Positions 8,126-16,570 of a stretch of DNA of 64,000 nucleotides are shown here, in pieces. The stretch covers positions 62,001 to 126,000 of the forward strand of contig NZ_JAUSVB010000007.1 of assembly GCF_030814415.1 (NCBI RefSeq), written 5' to 3'. The notes beneath the pieces are model-generated. The model ran no database searches, was not told the origin of the DNA, and saw nothing but the letters and a program-made list of their open reading frames with translations. The translations under genes were made by a program, and so were the position numbers. Source of the DNA: Cellulomonas humilata. Lineage in GTDB: Bacteria; Actinomycetota; Actinomycetes; Actinomycetales; Cellulomonadaceae. Position 1 is the stretch's first letter, and the number at the start of each line of letters is the position of its first letter.

Positions 8126-9184
8126 TCAGGGCACGCGGGCGGTCCAGGCCGGGTCCGTGAACTTGGTCCGCATCAGCTCGGCTGCGCGCTCCAGCTCCTC
8201 GGGTCGCAGCGCGCCGTCGACCGTGGGGTACAGCCCGCGGAAGTGGGCCGCGAACGCGGCGATGACCGCCTCGCGCGGCAGCTGGGTCTGCGAGCGCACC
8301 GGGTCCACCCGCTTGTTCGCGCTGGTCGTCCCCTTGTCCGACAGCTTCTCGCGCCCGATCCGGAGCACCTCGAGCATCTTGTCGGCGTCGATGTCGTAGG
8401 ACATGGTCACGTGGTGCAGGACCGCGCCGCCGACCATCCGCTTCTGCGCGGAGCCGGCCAGCTTGCCGGCCGGTGAGGCGATGTCGTTGAGCCCGCTGGT
8501 GAACGCGTGCACGCCGACGTCCGCGAGCGCACCCAGCACCCACTGGTTGAGGAACGCGTAGGAGTCCTCGAAGGTCATGCCGTCCACCAGCGACGCCGGC
8601 ACCACCAGCGAGAACGTGATGCAGTTGCCGGCCTCCATGAACATCGCGCCGCCGCCGGAGATCCGCCGGACCACCGTGATGCCGTGGCGCTCCGCCGCCT
8701 CGAGGTCCACCTCGTTGCGCAGCGACTGGAACGACCCGATGATCACCGCGGGCTCGACCCACTCCCAGAACCGCAGGGTCGGGCCGCGACGCCCCACCCC
8801 CAGCTCCTCGGTGAGCACCTGGTCGAGCGCCGTGTGCATCGCCGGGGGCAGCGGCCCGGGGTGGATGAGCTCGAACGTGTGGTCGGCCCACCCGGTGGAG
8901 TACCCGAGCGCCCGACGCACCGCGACCGCCACCGCGTGGGCGTCGAACCCGACCATCGTCACCGGCTGGTCCTCGTGGGCGAGTGCCGTGGTCACGGCCT
9001 CGGCGAGCCGGCTCACGGGGGTGTCCCGCGGCAGCCCGTCCAGGGCCGACGACAGCACCGGCAGTGCTTCGTCGGGCTCGAGGAAGAAGTCGCCGCTGAC
9101 GCTGACGCCGGTCAGCAGCCCGTCCACCACGTCGAGGTCGACCGCGACGAGCTTGCCGCCGGGGACCTTGTACTCACCGTGCAC
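8126..9184 (-). CDS. lplA: Lipoate--protein ligase A with fused N-terminal accessory domain
   Basis: Attaches lipoate to E2/H-protein subunits in the cytoplasm. The catalytic domain (about 110-352) shows the lipoate-loop motif RRISGGGAMFMEAGN and the segment GKLAGSAQKRMVGGAVLHH with the conserved Lys. The first 95 or so residues (HGEYKVPGGKLVAVDLDVVD onward) resemble the small accessory domain that is C-terminal in E. coli LplA and separate (LplB) in archaea; here it is at the N-terminus. A GTG start just before HGEYK is chosen since nothing upstream fits the family. Confidence 0.87.
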   Translation of the reverse strand: MHGEYKVPGGKLVAVDLDVVDGLLTGVSVSGDFFLEPDEALPVLSSALDGLPRDTPVSRLAEAVTTALAHEDQPVTMVGFDAHAVAVAVRRALGYSTGWADHTFELIHPGPLPPAMHTALDQVLTEELGVGRRGPTLRFWEWVEPAVIIGSFQSLRNEVDLEAAERHGITVVRRISGGGAMFMEAGNCITFSLVVPASLVDGMTFEDSYAFLNQWVLGALADVGVHAFTSGLNDIASPAGKLAGSAQKRMVGGAVLHHVTMSYDIDADKMLEVLRIGREKLSDKGTTSANKRVDPVRSQTQLPREAVIAAFAAHFRGLYPTVDGALRPEELERAAELMRTKFTDPAWTARVP

Positions 9185-9207
9185 GCCGCCCAGCGTAGGC
9201 GGCTCCG

Positions 9208-10077
9208 TCAGCCGAGCGACTGCACGGCCGACTGCGCGCGGTCCTGGATCATCGCGGACAGGCTGGCCGCATCGCCCAGGGTGGCTCGCGCGGCGTCCGC
9301 GTCCCCGGGACCGAGCGCCTCGGCCGTCCACGTGACGATGGTGTTGCCGACGAGCATGTGCCCCCGGTACCCCGGGATCTCGCTCCCCTCGGCGGAGTGC
9401 GTGATCTCCTGCACGATCGACGGGTACACGCCCTGCCCCTCGATCGCCGGCTCGGCACTCCAGGTGGCGCCGTCGATGCCCAGGTTCACCTGGCTGTACT
9501 CCGGGCAGCCGTCGACGGTCGTCACCAGCTCACGGAACGCCTCGCGCGCCGCGGCGGGGTCGGGCAGCAGGACGACCTCCTGCTCGAAGGACATCGCGTC
9601 GTTGCCCCACATCAGCGCGTCGAACCAGGTGGGCGGGGTGGCGACGACGGTGACGGCCGCCGTGCACTCCGGCGGGTCGACCGTCGAGCCCGCCGGCAGG
9701 CCCCACGGCAGCTGCCCGGACGTGATCAGCTGCCGCACCTCGGGCTCGGCCGCCGGGACGTTCACGAGCAGCTCCGCCGACGTGACGAACAGGGTGGGTG
9801 CCGTGATCGCGTCGAACATCGCGTCCGCCCCGGGCGGTGCGACGGACGGCGCGAGCGACGGCGGCTGCGTGGTGGGGGCGGTCGTCGGCTCGGTGTCGGT
9901 GACGGTACCGGTCGGTGTCGGCTCGGTCTCCACCGGTGCCCACGGCTGCGCGACGAGCGCGGTGACCAGGGCGATCGCCAGGACGGCCACGAGCAGCCAC
10001 CACCAGCTGGTACCCGACCTCCTCGACCCGGACGGCCAGCCCGGTGCCGGATCAGGCGGCGGCGTACTGCCGGACAC
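9208..10077 (-). CDS. Membrane-anchored extracellular protein, PknH-sensor-like
   Basis: A 289-residue protein. A short Pro/Ser-rich cytoplasmic start (about 1-22) is followed by one membrane segment (WWWLLVAVLAIALVTALVA, about 25-43). A low-complexity Thr/Pro linker (about 50-85) leads to a folded external domain of about 200 residues. That domain has two Cys (in PPECTAAV and DGCPEY) and ends in repeated alpha/beta elements, which recalls the extracellular PknH_C-like sensor domains of actinobacteria. The match is by general architecture only. Start is GTG. The ligand and partner are unknown. Confidence 0.7.
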   Translation of the reverse strand: MSGSTPPPDPAPGWPSGSRRSGTSWWWLLVAVLAIALVTALVAQPWAPVETEPTPTGTVTDTEPTTAPTTQPPSLAPSVAPPGADAMFDAITAPTLFVTSAELLVNVPAAEPEVRQLITSGQLPWGLPAGSTVDPPECTAAVTVVATPPTWFDALMWGNDAMSFEQEVVLLPDPAAAREAFRELVTTVDGCPEYSQVNLGIDGATWSAEPAIEGQGVYPSIVQEITHSAEGSEIPGYRGHMLVGNTIVTWTAEALGPGDADAARATLGDAASLSAMIQDRAQSAVQSLG

Positions 10078-10165
10078 GACCGCTCCTCCCGCACGTCGGC
10101 GGCCGCGCTGCAGCGGCCGGTCCCCCGAGGCTAAGCCGCGACGGTCAGGTGCGCAGGGATGAAGT

Positions 10166-11788
10166 TCAGCGAGGCGTCACACCGTTGTGGCGAAGCCCCC
10201 AGATGGCGGAGTCGGTGAGGGCCTCCCACGACGCCTCCAGCAGGTTGGGGCCGACGCCGACGGTGCTCCAGGAGCGCTGGCCGTCGGTCATCTCGATCAG
10301 CACGCGGGTGATCGCGTCGGTGCCGTGCATCGAGTCGAGGATGCGCACCTTGAAGTCGATGAGCTCGAACGTCTCGAGCTCGGGGTAGACCCGGACGAGC
10401 GCCTGGCGCAGGGCGTGGTCGAGCGCGTTGACCGGCCCGTTGCCCTCCCCCGTGCTGACGACCCGCTCCCCGCCGGCGTGCAGCTTGACGGTCGCCTCGG
10501 CCGTTGCGGGCGTGCCGCGGCCGCCGCTGCGCTCGACGATGGTCCGCCACGACTCGACCCGGAAGTACTGCGGGCGCTGCCCGTCGATCTCCTCGAGCAG
10601 GAGGAGCTCGAACGACGCGTCCGCCGCCTCGTACGTGTAGCCGTTCGCCTCGGCGTCCTTGACCCGGTCCGTGACCCGGCCGAGCAGCTCGGGGCGCCCG
10701 GCGAGGTCGAACCCGAGCTCCCGCCCCTTGAGCTCGATCGACGCGCGGCCGGCCATGTCGGAGATCAGCATCCGCATGTCGTTGCCCACGGCGGCAGGGT
10801 CGATGTGCTGGTAGAGGTCGGGGTCCACCTTGATGGCGGACGCGTGGATGCCCGCCTTGTGCGCGAACGCGCTGGCGCCGACGTACGCCGACCGGGCGAA
10901 CGGCGAGATGTTCGTGATCTCGCTGATCGCGTGGGCGATCCGGGTCAGCTCCGGGAGCCCGCCGGGCAGCCCGTCCGTCACCTTGAGCACCGGCAGCCCG
11001 TACTTGAGCTGCAGGTTGGCGACGACGGACAGCAGGTCGGCGTTCCCCGTGCGCTCGCCGTACCCGTTGACGGTGCCCTGGACGTGCGAGCACCCGGCCT
11101 CGACCGCGGCGAGCGTGTTGGCAACCGCGCAGCCGGAGTCGTTGTGCGCGTGGATGCCGAGGACGGCGTCGGGCCCGACGGCTCCCCGGATCTCGTGCAC
11201 GATGTCCGCGATCCAGGTGGGGACCATGCCCCCGTTGGTGTCGCAGAGGGCGACCACCTCGGCGCCCGCCTCGAACCCGGCGAGCACGGCGGCGCGGGAG
11301 TACGCCGGGTCGAACCGGTAGCCGTCGAAGAAGTGCTCGGCGTCCACCACGACCCGCCGCCCCTCGCGCACCAGGAAGGCGACGGTGTCCGCGATCATCG
11401 CGATGTTCTCGTCGCCCGTGGTCCGCAGAGCGCGCTCCGCGTGCCGCAGGTCGTGCTTGGCGACGAGCGCGACGACCGGTGCCTCGGAGTCGACCAGAGC
11501 CCGGACCTGCGGGTCGTCGACCGCGCGCGTCCCGGCCTTGCGCGTGCTGCCGAACGCGGCCAGCTCCGCGTTGCGGAAGTCCAGCTCCTTGGCGGCCCGC
11601 TTGAAGAACTCGGTGTCCTTGGGCACCGCGCCCGGCCAGCCCCCCTCGATGAAGCCGACACCGAGCTCGTCGAGCAGCGGCGCGATGGCCAGCTTGTCGG
11701 CGACGGAGAGGTTCATCCCCTCCTGCTGGGCGCCGTCGCGCAGGGTCGTGTCGTAGACCTGGAACGGCGTGCTGCTGGTGACGGACAC
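10166..11788 (-). CDS. cimA: (R)-citramalate synthase
   Basis: Condenses pyruvate with acetyl-CoA to citramalate, the first step of the threonine-independent route to 2-oxobutyrate and isoleucine. The 540-residue protein has the HMGL-like/IPMS barrel with metal and substrate motif DTTLRDGAQQEGMN at about 13-26, HAHNDSGCAVANT and NGYGERTGNADL. A C-terminal regulatory LeuA-dimer domain (about 400-540) is present. The length and QQEG sequence fit CimA better than LeuA. GTG start with an AGAG-containing site upstream. A leader peptide and terminator hairpin precede it, indicating attenuation. Confidence 0.92.
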   Translation of the reverse strand: MSVTSSTPFQVYDTTLRDGAQQEGMNLSVADKLAIAPLLDELGVGFIEGGWPGAVPKDTEFFKRAAKELDFRNAELAAFGSTRKAGTRAVDDPQVRALVDSEAPVVALVAKHDLRHAERALRTTGDENIAMIADTVAFLVREGRRVVVDAEHFFDGYRFDPAYSRAAVLAGFEAGAEVVALCDTNGGMVPTWIADIVHEIRGAVGPDAVLGIHAHNDSGCAVANTLAAVEAGCSHVQGTVNGYGERTGNADLLSVVANLQLKYGLPVLKVTDGLPGGLPELTRIAHAISEITNISPFARSAYVGASAFAHKAGIHASAIKVDPDLYQHIDPAAVGNDMRMLISDMAGRASIELKGRELGFDLAGRPELLGRVTDRVKDAEANGYTYEAADASFELLLLEEIDGQRPQYFRVESWRTIVERSGGRGTPATAEATVKLHAGGERVVSTGEGNGPVNALDHALRQALVRVYPELETFELIDFKVRILDSMHGTDAITRVLIEMTDGQRSWSTVGVGPNLLEASWEALTDSAIWGLRHNGVTPR

Positions 11789-11914
11789 GATGTGCTCTCT
11801 TCGGTGCTGGGACGGGCGACGTACTCGAACTGCGCCGGCTGCTTCCTCGTTCTTCCCGGCGGGGGTGTGCCGGTTGCAGTCGACGGTAGTCGGGGCGGGG
11901 GTGGTGCTCCGACC

Positions 11915-11945
11915 AACAAAAAGACCCCCCGGGGTACGGGAGGTC
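11915..11945 (-). terminator. Intrinsic terminator (attenuator) in the cimA leader
   Basis: On the minus strand, an 8-bp stem GACCTCCC/GGGGGGTC (one G-U pair) with a 7-base loop is followed directly by TTTTT and then GTTGG. A second hairpin, GCGCGTC/GACGCGC with a 12-base loop (11947-11972), lies between this terminator and the leader-peptide stop codon. The terminator stands about 126 bases before the cimA start codon, with no gene end in between that would need it, so it most likely interrupts cimA transcription conditionally. I could not model a competing antiterminator. Confidence 0.72.
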
Positions 11946-11971
11946 TGCGCGTCAGCTGGTGGGCCGACGCG

Positions 11972-12001
11972 CTACTCGATAATGAGGGAGAAGCGGGTCA
12001 C
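11972..12001 (-). CDS. cimA leader peptide (MTRFSLIIE)
   Basis: A nine-residue reading frame with GTG start and TAG stop encoding MTRFSLIIE. Three consecutive codons are CTC ATT ATC (Leu-Ile-Ile), the amino acids whose supply depends on citramalate synthase. The frame ends one base into a pause-type hairpin and 27 bases before the terminator stem. This order is the classic layout for ribosome-mediated attenuation. No clear Shine-Dalgarno site or -10 box is seen, so the exact start is uncertain. Translation is inferred from position and codon content. Confidence 0.6.
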   Translation of the reverse strand: MTRFSLIIE

Positions 12002-12085
12002 ACCTGCATGGTGGCACACGTCACGTTCCGTGGTCGCCCGTTCCACGTGCTGGACACTCCCGCCGTGGCGGCCACCCACTCCGCG

Positions 12086-12394
12086 CTACTCCCGGCGGAA
12101 GACCCGGCGAGCGATGGGGCCGACCGAGAACCCCAGCACCAGCAGACCGGTGACGATGAGTGGGAGGGCGATCACGACGCCGTACGGCTCGTTGATCCCG
12201 TCCGTCGCGGGCGCGAAGAACGGAGCCATGAGGGCTGCCCCGCCGACCAGGAGGCCTGCACCCAGGAGGGCGCCGATGGCGCAGAGGCCCACCGACACCA
12301 CCGGGCCGCGGACCTCGGCCACCCGGATCGGCGGCGCCCAGGGGATGCCGGGACGACCCTCGCTCACGTCCCCACCCTCATGATCGTCCGGCAT
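12086..12394 (-). CDS. Small two-TM membrane protein, function unknown
   Basis: A 102-residue protein with a charged N-terminus (MPDDHEGGDVSEG) and two hydrophobic segments (about 31-57 and 71-92), followed by a basic tail ARRVFRRE that would face the cytoplasm. No family is recognised. The ATG is supported by a strong GAGGAGG site. A GTG at VSEGRPG is also preceded by a G-rich site and would give a 93-residue protein. The gene stands alone between the cimA leader and a divergent membrane protein gene. Confidence 0.65.
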   Translation of the reverse strand: MPDDHEGGDVSEGRPGIPWAPPIRVAEVRGPVVSVGLCAIGALLGAGLLVGGAALMAPFFAPATDGINEPYGVVIALPLIVTGLLVLGFSVGPIARRVFRRE

Positions 12395-12593
12395 TCCGCC
12401 TCCTCAGGCCGACCGCACGGTAGCCCCGAGACGTGTGGTCGCGACGGGTACCGGCCGACGTTCACCCGACCGGTCCTCTGACGGCCGCCGAGCCATGTGT
12501 CCCGACGTCCGCGCGGCGGGATGTCCGATTCGCTAGCGTTGCTCCGTGTCGTCACCGGCGGCGCGCAGGTCGGCCGACCTCCAGGAGGCAGCA

Positions 12594-13205
12594 ATGTCCA
12601 TCCCCACTCCCCCGCCTGAGCGCCAGTCCGCCTACCCGCACCAGACACCGACCCCGTCGCCGGCTCCTCCGCCGCCCGCGGATCCCACGGTCGTCTACCC
12701 GGCCGCGCTGCAGCCCGCTCCGGTCCAGCCCGTGCAGCCCGTCCAGCCCGTGCCCGTGGCACCCGCCCGGCCCGCGGACCCGTCGGTGGACGCCGGACGC
12801 TTCTGGGCCGGGGTCGTCGCGACTGCCCTGGTGGCGGCGCTCGTCGGCCTGGTAGGTGTCGTGATCGTCGACCAGATCCTCGGCTTCGAGCTCGCCGTCC
12901 AGGACGTCTTCGGCGTCGACTCGACCGGGGCCGCGTACGTGGTCGGCGCCGCGGTCATCGCGGTGCTCGCGGGCGGGCTGCTGCACCTGCTGGTGCTCAC
13001 CACCCCGAAGCCCAAGGCGTTCTTCGGCTGGATCATGTTCCTGGGCACCCTGACGGCAGCGCTCCTGCCGCTGACCTGGACCGACGTGCTCGAGTCGTCG
13101 ATCTCCGCCGGCCTCGTGAACGCGCTCATCGGCATCGCGATCTGGTCCCTGCTGCTCGGTGTGCTGAGCCGCACGCTGCGCCCGGGGACGACACCGATCG
13201 ACTGA
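12594..13205 (+). CDS. Four-TM membrane protein with Pro-rich N-terminus (DUF6069-like)
   Basis: A 203-residue protein. The first 75 residues are Pro-rich, with the short repeat PVQPVQPVQPVPV. Four membrane segments follow (about 77-100, 114-136, 142-163 and 173-193). The pattern, one longer pair and a final two helices, resembles the DUF6069 family common in actinobacteria; I am not certain of the family. The ATG is preceded by a strong AGGAGG site seven bases upstream. An upstream in-frame GTG lacks such a site. The gene is convergent with the serine hydrolase gene six bases on. Confidence 0.72.
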   Translation: MSIPTPPPERQSAYPHQTPTPSPAPPPPADPTVVYPAALQPAPVQPVQPVQPVPVAPARPADPSVDAGRFWAGVVATALVAALVGLVGVVIVDQILGFELAVQDVFGVDSTGAAYVVGAAVIAVLAGGLLHLLVLTTPKPKAFFGWIMFLGTLTAALLPLTWTDVLESSISAGLVNALIGIAIWSLLLGVLSRTLRPGTTPID

Positions 13206-13211
13206 CGCGAC

Positions 13212-14237
13212 TCAGTCGATCAACCGCTCCTGCAGCAGGCGGGCCAGCGGCCACGCGGCCTCGGCGGTCGTCCCGACGACCGTCGCGGTCAGCCCGGCCG
13301 CCGGGTCGTGCAGGCTCAGGAACGACACGCCCGCGTCGTAGCCCTCGAGCTCGACGACGTCGTCGCGGGTGGCGTGCACCCAGAACCCCAGGCCGTACCG
13401 CCGCGGGTCCTCGGGCGCCGTGCTGCGCGGCCGGACCATCTGGGCCACGCTGTCCGGGCTGACGATCGCGCCGTCGAACAACGCCGTCCAGAACCGGTGC
13501 ACGTCCGCACCGGTCGTGTAGATCCCGCCGTCGCCCGTGCCGAGCACCGGCAGGTGGAACACGTTGGTGCGCCACTGCCCGTCCATCTCGACGTACCCCA
13601 GCGCCGCGCGGCCGGGCAGGGCGTCCGACCGCAGGAAGTCGGTGTCCACCAGACCGGCCGGGCGGCACACCCGGTCGCGGACGAGGTCGTGGAACGGCAC
13701 CCCCGACGCACGTTCCGCCAGCAGGGCCAGCACCACGAACCCGCCGTTGCAGTAGAAGAACCGGTCCCCCGCCGGGAACGCCGTCGGGAACCCGTCGAGC
13801 ACGCGGAGGAACGCCTCCGTGGTGTCCAGCTCGTGCACCGGGACCGTCATCGCGTACGCGGTGATCGGGATGTCGTCGTCCTCGTCGAGGTAGTCGCCGA
13901 TGCCCGACGTGTGCCCCAGGAGGTGCTCGATGGTGACGTCGTCGGCGATCAGCGGCAGGTCCGTGCCCAGCAGCGACCGGGCCGTCGTGCCGAGCGAGAG
14001 CGTGCCGTCCTCGACCAGGCTCATCACGGCGAGCGCGGTCATGCCCTTGGAACCGCTCGCGATCCCCACCTGGGTGTCCGGCGTCATGGCGATGCCGTGC
14101 CGCCGGTCGGCGAGCCCGTACGCGGCCGAGAGCTCCGTGGTGCCGGCACGGTCCACCCGCACCACCCCCGCGAAGCCGGTCTCGGCCGCGACGCGGTCGA
14201 CGTCAGCGGCCAGGTCGGCGTTCGCGGACGGTTCCAT
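13212..14237 (-). CDS. Serine hydrolase, beta-lactamase/penicillin-binding family (class C-like)
   Basis: A 341-residue cytoplasmic-looking serine hydrolase of the beta-lactamase/esterase/D-aminopeptidase type. The nucleophile motif SxxK is SGSK (about 70-73) and the YxN motif is FYCNGG. A HTSGIGDYL segment sits between them as usual for the family. No signal peptide is seen, arguing against a secreted beta-lactamase; an intracellular esterase or peptidase is more likely. The start ATG overlaps the ilvE stop codon by one base (TGATG); a GTG one codon earlier is also possible. Substrate unknown. Confidence 0.83.
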   Translation of the reverse strand: MEPSANADLAADVDRVAAETGFAGVVRVDRAGTTELSAAYGLADRRHGIAMTPDTQVGIASGSKGMTALAVMSLVEDGTLSLGTTARSLLGTDLPLIADDVTIEHLLGHTSGIGDYLDEDDDIPITAYAMTVPVHELDTTEAFLRVLDGFPTAFPAGDRFFYCNGGFVVLALLAERASGVPFHDLVRDRVCRPAGLVDTDFLRSDALPGRAALGYVEMDGQWRTNVFHLPVLGTGDGGIYTTGADVHRFWTALFDGAIVSPDSVAQMVRPRSTAPEDPRRYGLGFWVHATRDDVVELEGYDAGVSFLSLHDPAAGLTATVVGTTAEAAWPLARLLQERLID

Positions 14238-15346
14238 CACGCGAGCCGGTGGAGCCAACCGTGCCGGTCGGTCGCGCGGCCGTACTGGATGTCGGTGAGC
14301 TCGGCGCGGATGCGCGTGGTCACCGGCCCGGCGTCGCCGTCGCCCACCGTGAGGTCGAAGTCGTCGCTGGCCAGTCGCCCGATCGGCGTCATGACGGCGG
14401 CCGTGCCGCACGCGAACACCTCGCGCACCGACCCGTCGGCGAGCCCCTCCCGCAGCTCCGTCAGCGGGATCTGGCGCTCGGAGACCTCGTGACCGGCGTC
14501 CGTCAGCAGGCGCAGGATCGACGACCGCGTGACGCCCTCGAGGATCGACCCCGAGACCGGCGGCGTCGCCACGCTGCCGTCGGCGTGGACGACGAACACG
14601 TTCATCCCGCCCAGCTCCTCGATCTGCGTGTTCGTCGACGCGTCGAGGAAGCACACCTGCTCGAAGCCCTTGGCGTAGGCCAGCTGCTGCGGGAGGAGGC
14701 TCGCGGCGTAGTTGCCGCCGCACTTGGCGGCACCCGTGCCACCGGCACCCGCGCGGTGGTACTCCTGGTCCACCCAGATGGACACCGGCCGCACGCCGCC
14801 CGCGAAGTACGGGCCGACCGGCGACGCGATGACGAGGAACTCCGCCTCCAGCGAGGGCCGCACGCCGAGGAACGTCTCCGAGGCGTACATGAACGGCCGC
14901 AGGTACAGGCTCGTCTCCTCGCCGGAGGGCACCCAGGCCAGGTCGGTGGCGACGAGCGCCTCGATGGCACCGAGGAAGTCCGCCTCCGACAGCTCCGGCA
15001 GCGCGAGCCGTCGGGCCGAGCGCGTGAACCGGGCCGCGTTGTCGCGCGGCCGGAACGTCCAGACGGAGCCGTCGGCGTGGCGGTACGCCTTCATGCCCTC
15101 GAAGATCTCCTGGCCGTAGTGCAGGACGGCCGTCGCCGGGTCCAGCAGCAGCGGGCCGTACTTCTCGACGCGCCGACCCGTCCAGCCGTTCTCGTTCGAG
15201 TACGTGATGCGGGCCATGTGCTCGGTGAACACGGTGCCGAACTTCGGCGACGCCAGCGCTGCGTCGCGCTGCGCGTCGGGGACGGGGGTGTCGGTCCGGG
15301 TGATCTCGAAGAGGTCGGCGGACGTGGGGTGGGTCGTGGTGCTCAT
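14237..15346 (-). CDS. ilvE: Branched-chain amino acid aminotransferase
   Basis: PLP enzyme catalysing the last transamination to leucine, isoleucine and valine. The 369-residue length and the fold-type IV motifs fit BCAT: YFAGGVRPVSIWVDQEY, then GGTGAAKCGGNYAAS with the PLP Lys, EELGGMNVFVV, and the terminal VREVFACGTAAVMTPIG. Start is ATG. The gene lies 97 bases downstream of leuB on the same strand and may be read from a promoter in that gap. No leader peptide or attenuator was recognised there. The next gene overlaps by one base. Confidence 0.95.
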   Translation of the reverse strand: MSTTTHPTSADLFEITRTDTPVPDAQRDAALASPKFGTVFTEHMARITYSNENGWTGRRVEKYGPLLLDPATAVLHYGQEIFEGMKAYRHADGSVWTFRPRDNAARFTRSARRLALPELSEADFLGAIEALVATDLAWVPSGEETSLYLRPFMYASETFLGVRPSLEAEFLVIASPVGPYFAGGVRPVSIWVDQEYHRAGAGGTGAAKCGGNYAASLLPQQLAYAKGFEQVCFLDASTNTQIEELGGMNVFVVHADGSVATPPVSGSILEGVTRSSILRLLTDAGHEVSERQIPLTELREGLADGSVREVFACGTAAVMTPIGRLASDDFDLTVGDGDAGPVTTRIRAELTDIQYGRATDRHGWLHRLA

Positions 15347-15443
15347 GTGCGGGGGCCTTTCACCAGAGTCAGGTTTGACGGTACCGGTGAGGACGGCCGG
15401 GTGGCATCCGGGGCGGGGCGCAGCGGCCCCGCGAGGATGTGGA

Positions 15444-16508
15444 TCAGCCGGCGATGCGCGCGGCGAGGTCCTTGCCCACCTCGGCCGTCGACCGTACTCG
15501 CTCGACCTGGCCGCGCTCGACGATGTCGTCGGCCACGGCCTTCTCCACGCGCGCTGCCGCCTCCGGAAGGCCGAGGTGCTCGAGCAGCAGGGCGACGGAC
15601 AGCACCGTGGCGGTGGGGTCGGCCTTGCCCTGGCCCGCGATGTCCGGCGCGGAGCCGTGCACCGGCTCGAACATGCTGGGCGCTGTCCGGTCCGGGTTGA
15701 TGTTGGCCGACGCCGCGAGCCCGATGCCGCCGGTGATGGCCGCGGCGAGGTCCGTGAGGATGTCGCCGAACAGGTTGTCGGTGACGATGACGTCGAAACG
15801 CGCCGGGTTGGTGACCAGGAAGATGGTCGCCGCGTCCACGTGCAGGTAGTCGACCGTCACGTCGGGGAACTCGGCGTTCACGGCCTCGACCGTGCGGCGC
15901 CACAGGTGGCCGGCGTGCACGAGGACGTTGTGCTTGTGCACGAGCGTGAGCTTCTTGCGCGGGCGGGCCGCGGCACGCGCGAAGGCGTCGCGGACCACGC
16001 GCTCGACGCCGAACGCGGTGTTCACGCTGACCTCGTTGGCCACCTCGTGCGGGGTGCCCACGCGGATGGCGCCGCCGTTGCCCACGTACGGGCCCTCGGT
16101 GCCCTCGCGGACCACCACGAAGTCGATCTCGCCTGGGTTGCCCAGCGGCGACGCGACGCCCGGGTAGAGCCGGCTCGGGCGCAGGTTGACGTAGTGGTCC
16201 AGCGCGAAGCGCAGCTTGAGCAGCAGCCCCCGCTCCAGCACGCCCGACGGCACGCTGGGGTCGCCGATGGCGCCCAGCAGGATGGCGTCGTGCGCGCGGA
16301 TCGCCTCGAGGTCGGTGTCCGTGAGGGTCTCGCCGGTCGCGTGCCAGCGGCGGGCGCCCAGGTCGAAGTCCGTCGTCGAGACCGTGACCGCGCCACCGTG
16401 CAGGGCGGTGTCGAGGGCCAGCAGACCCTGCTCGACGACCTCCGTGCCGATGCCGTCACCAGCGACGACGGCGAGGCGGATGTCCCGGGCAGCAGTGGTG
16501 TCGACCAT
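15444..16508 (-). CDS. leuB: 3-isopropylmalate dehydrogenase
   Basis: NAD-dependent oxidative decarboxylase of leucine synthesis; in organisms with CimA it also acts on methylmalate for isoleucine. The protein has 354 residues. Signatures are VVAGDGIGTEVVEQ at the start, the substrate loop LRFALDHYVNLRPSRLYPG, and TDNLFGDILTDLAAAITGGIGLAASANI carrying the metal-binding Asp pair and NAD site. The ATG stands 62 bases from the neighbouring ASCH-domain gene, so it probably has its own promoter. leuA and leuCD are not in the window. Confidence 0.95.
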   Translation of the reverse strand: MVDTTAARDIRLAVVAGDGIGTEVVEQGLLALDTALHGGAVTVSTTDFDLGARRWHATGETLTDTDLEAIRAHDAILLGAIGDPSVPSGVLERGLLLKLRFALDHYVNLRPSRLYPGVASPLGNPGEIDFVVVREGTEGPYVGNGGAIRVGTPHEVANEVSVNTAFGVERVVRDAFARAAARPRKKLTLVHKHNVLVHAGHLWRRTVEAVNAEFPDVTVDYLHVDAATIFLVTNPARFDVIVTDNLFGDILTDLAAAITGGIGLAASANINPDRTAPSMFEPVHGSAPDIAGQGKADPTATVLSVALLLEHLGLPEAAARVEKAVADDIVERGQVERVRSTAEVGKDLAARIAG

Positions 16509-16570
16509 GGACCGAGCGTAGACCCCGTCCCACCGCTCGGGACGGATGTCTCATCCTGCGGGACGCGCGA

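Noticed and set aside
10187..12481. Plus-strand open frame antisense to cimA and its leader
   Set aside because: cimA is unambiguous on the other strand. The frame runs through the attenuator and has no start context or family match.
15347..15443. Possible attenuator before ilvE
   Set aside because: The 97-base gap after leuB contains no short frame rich in branched-chain codons and no U-tailed hairpin.
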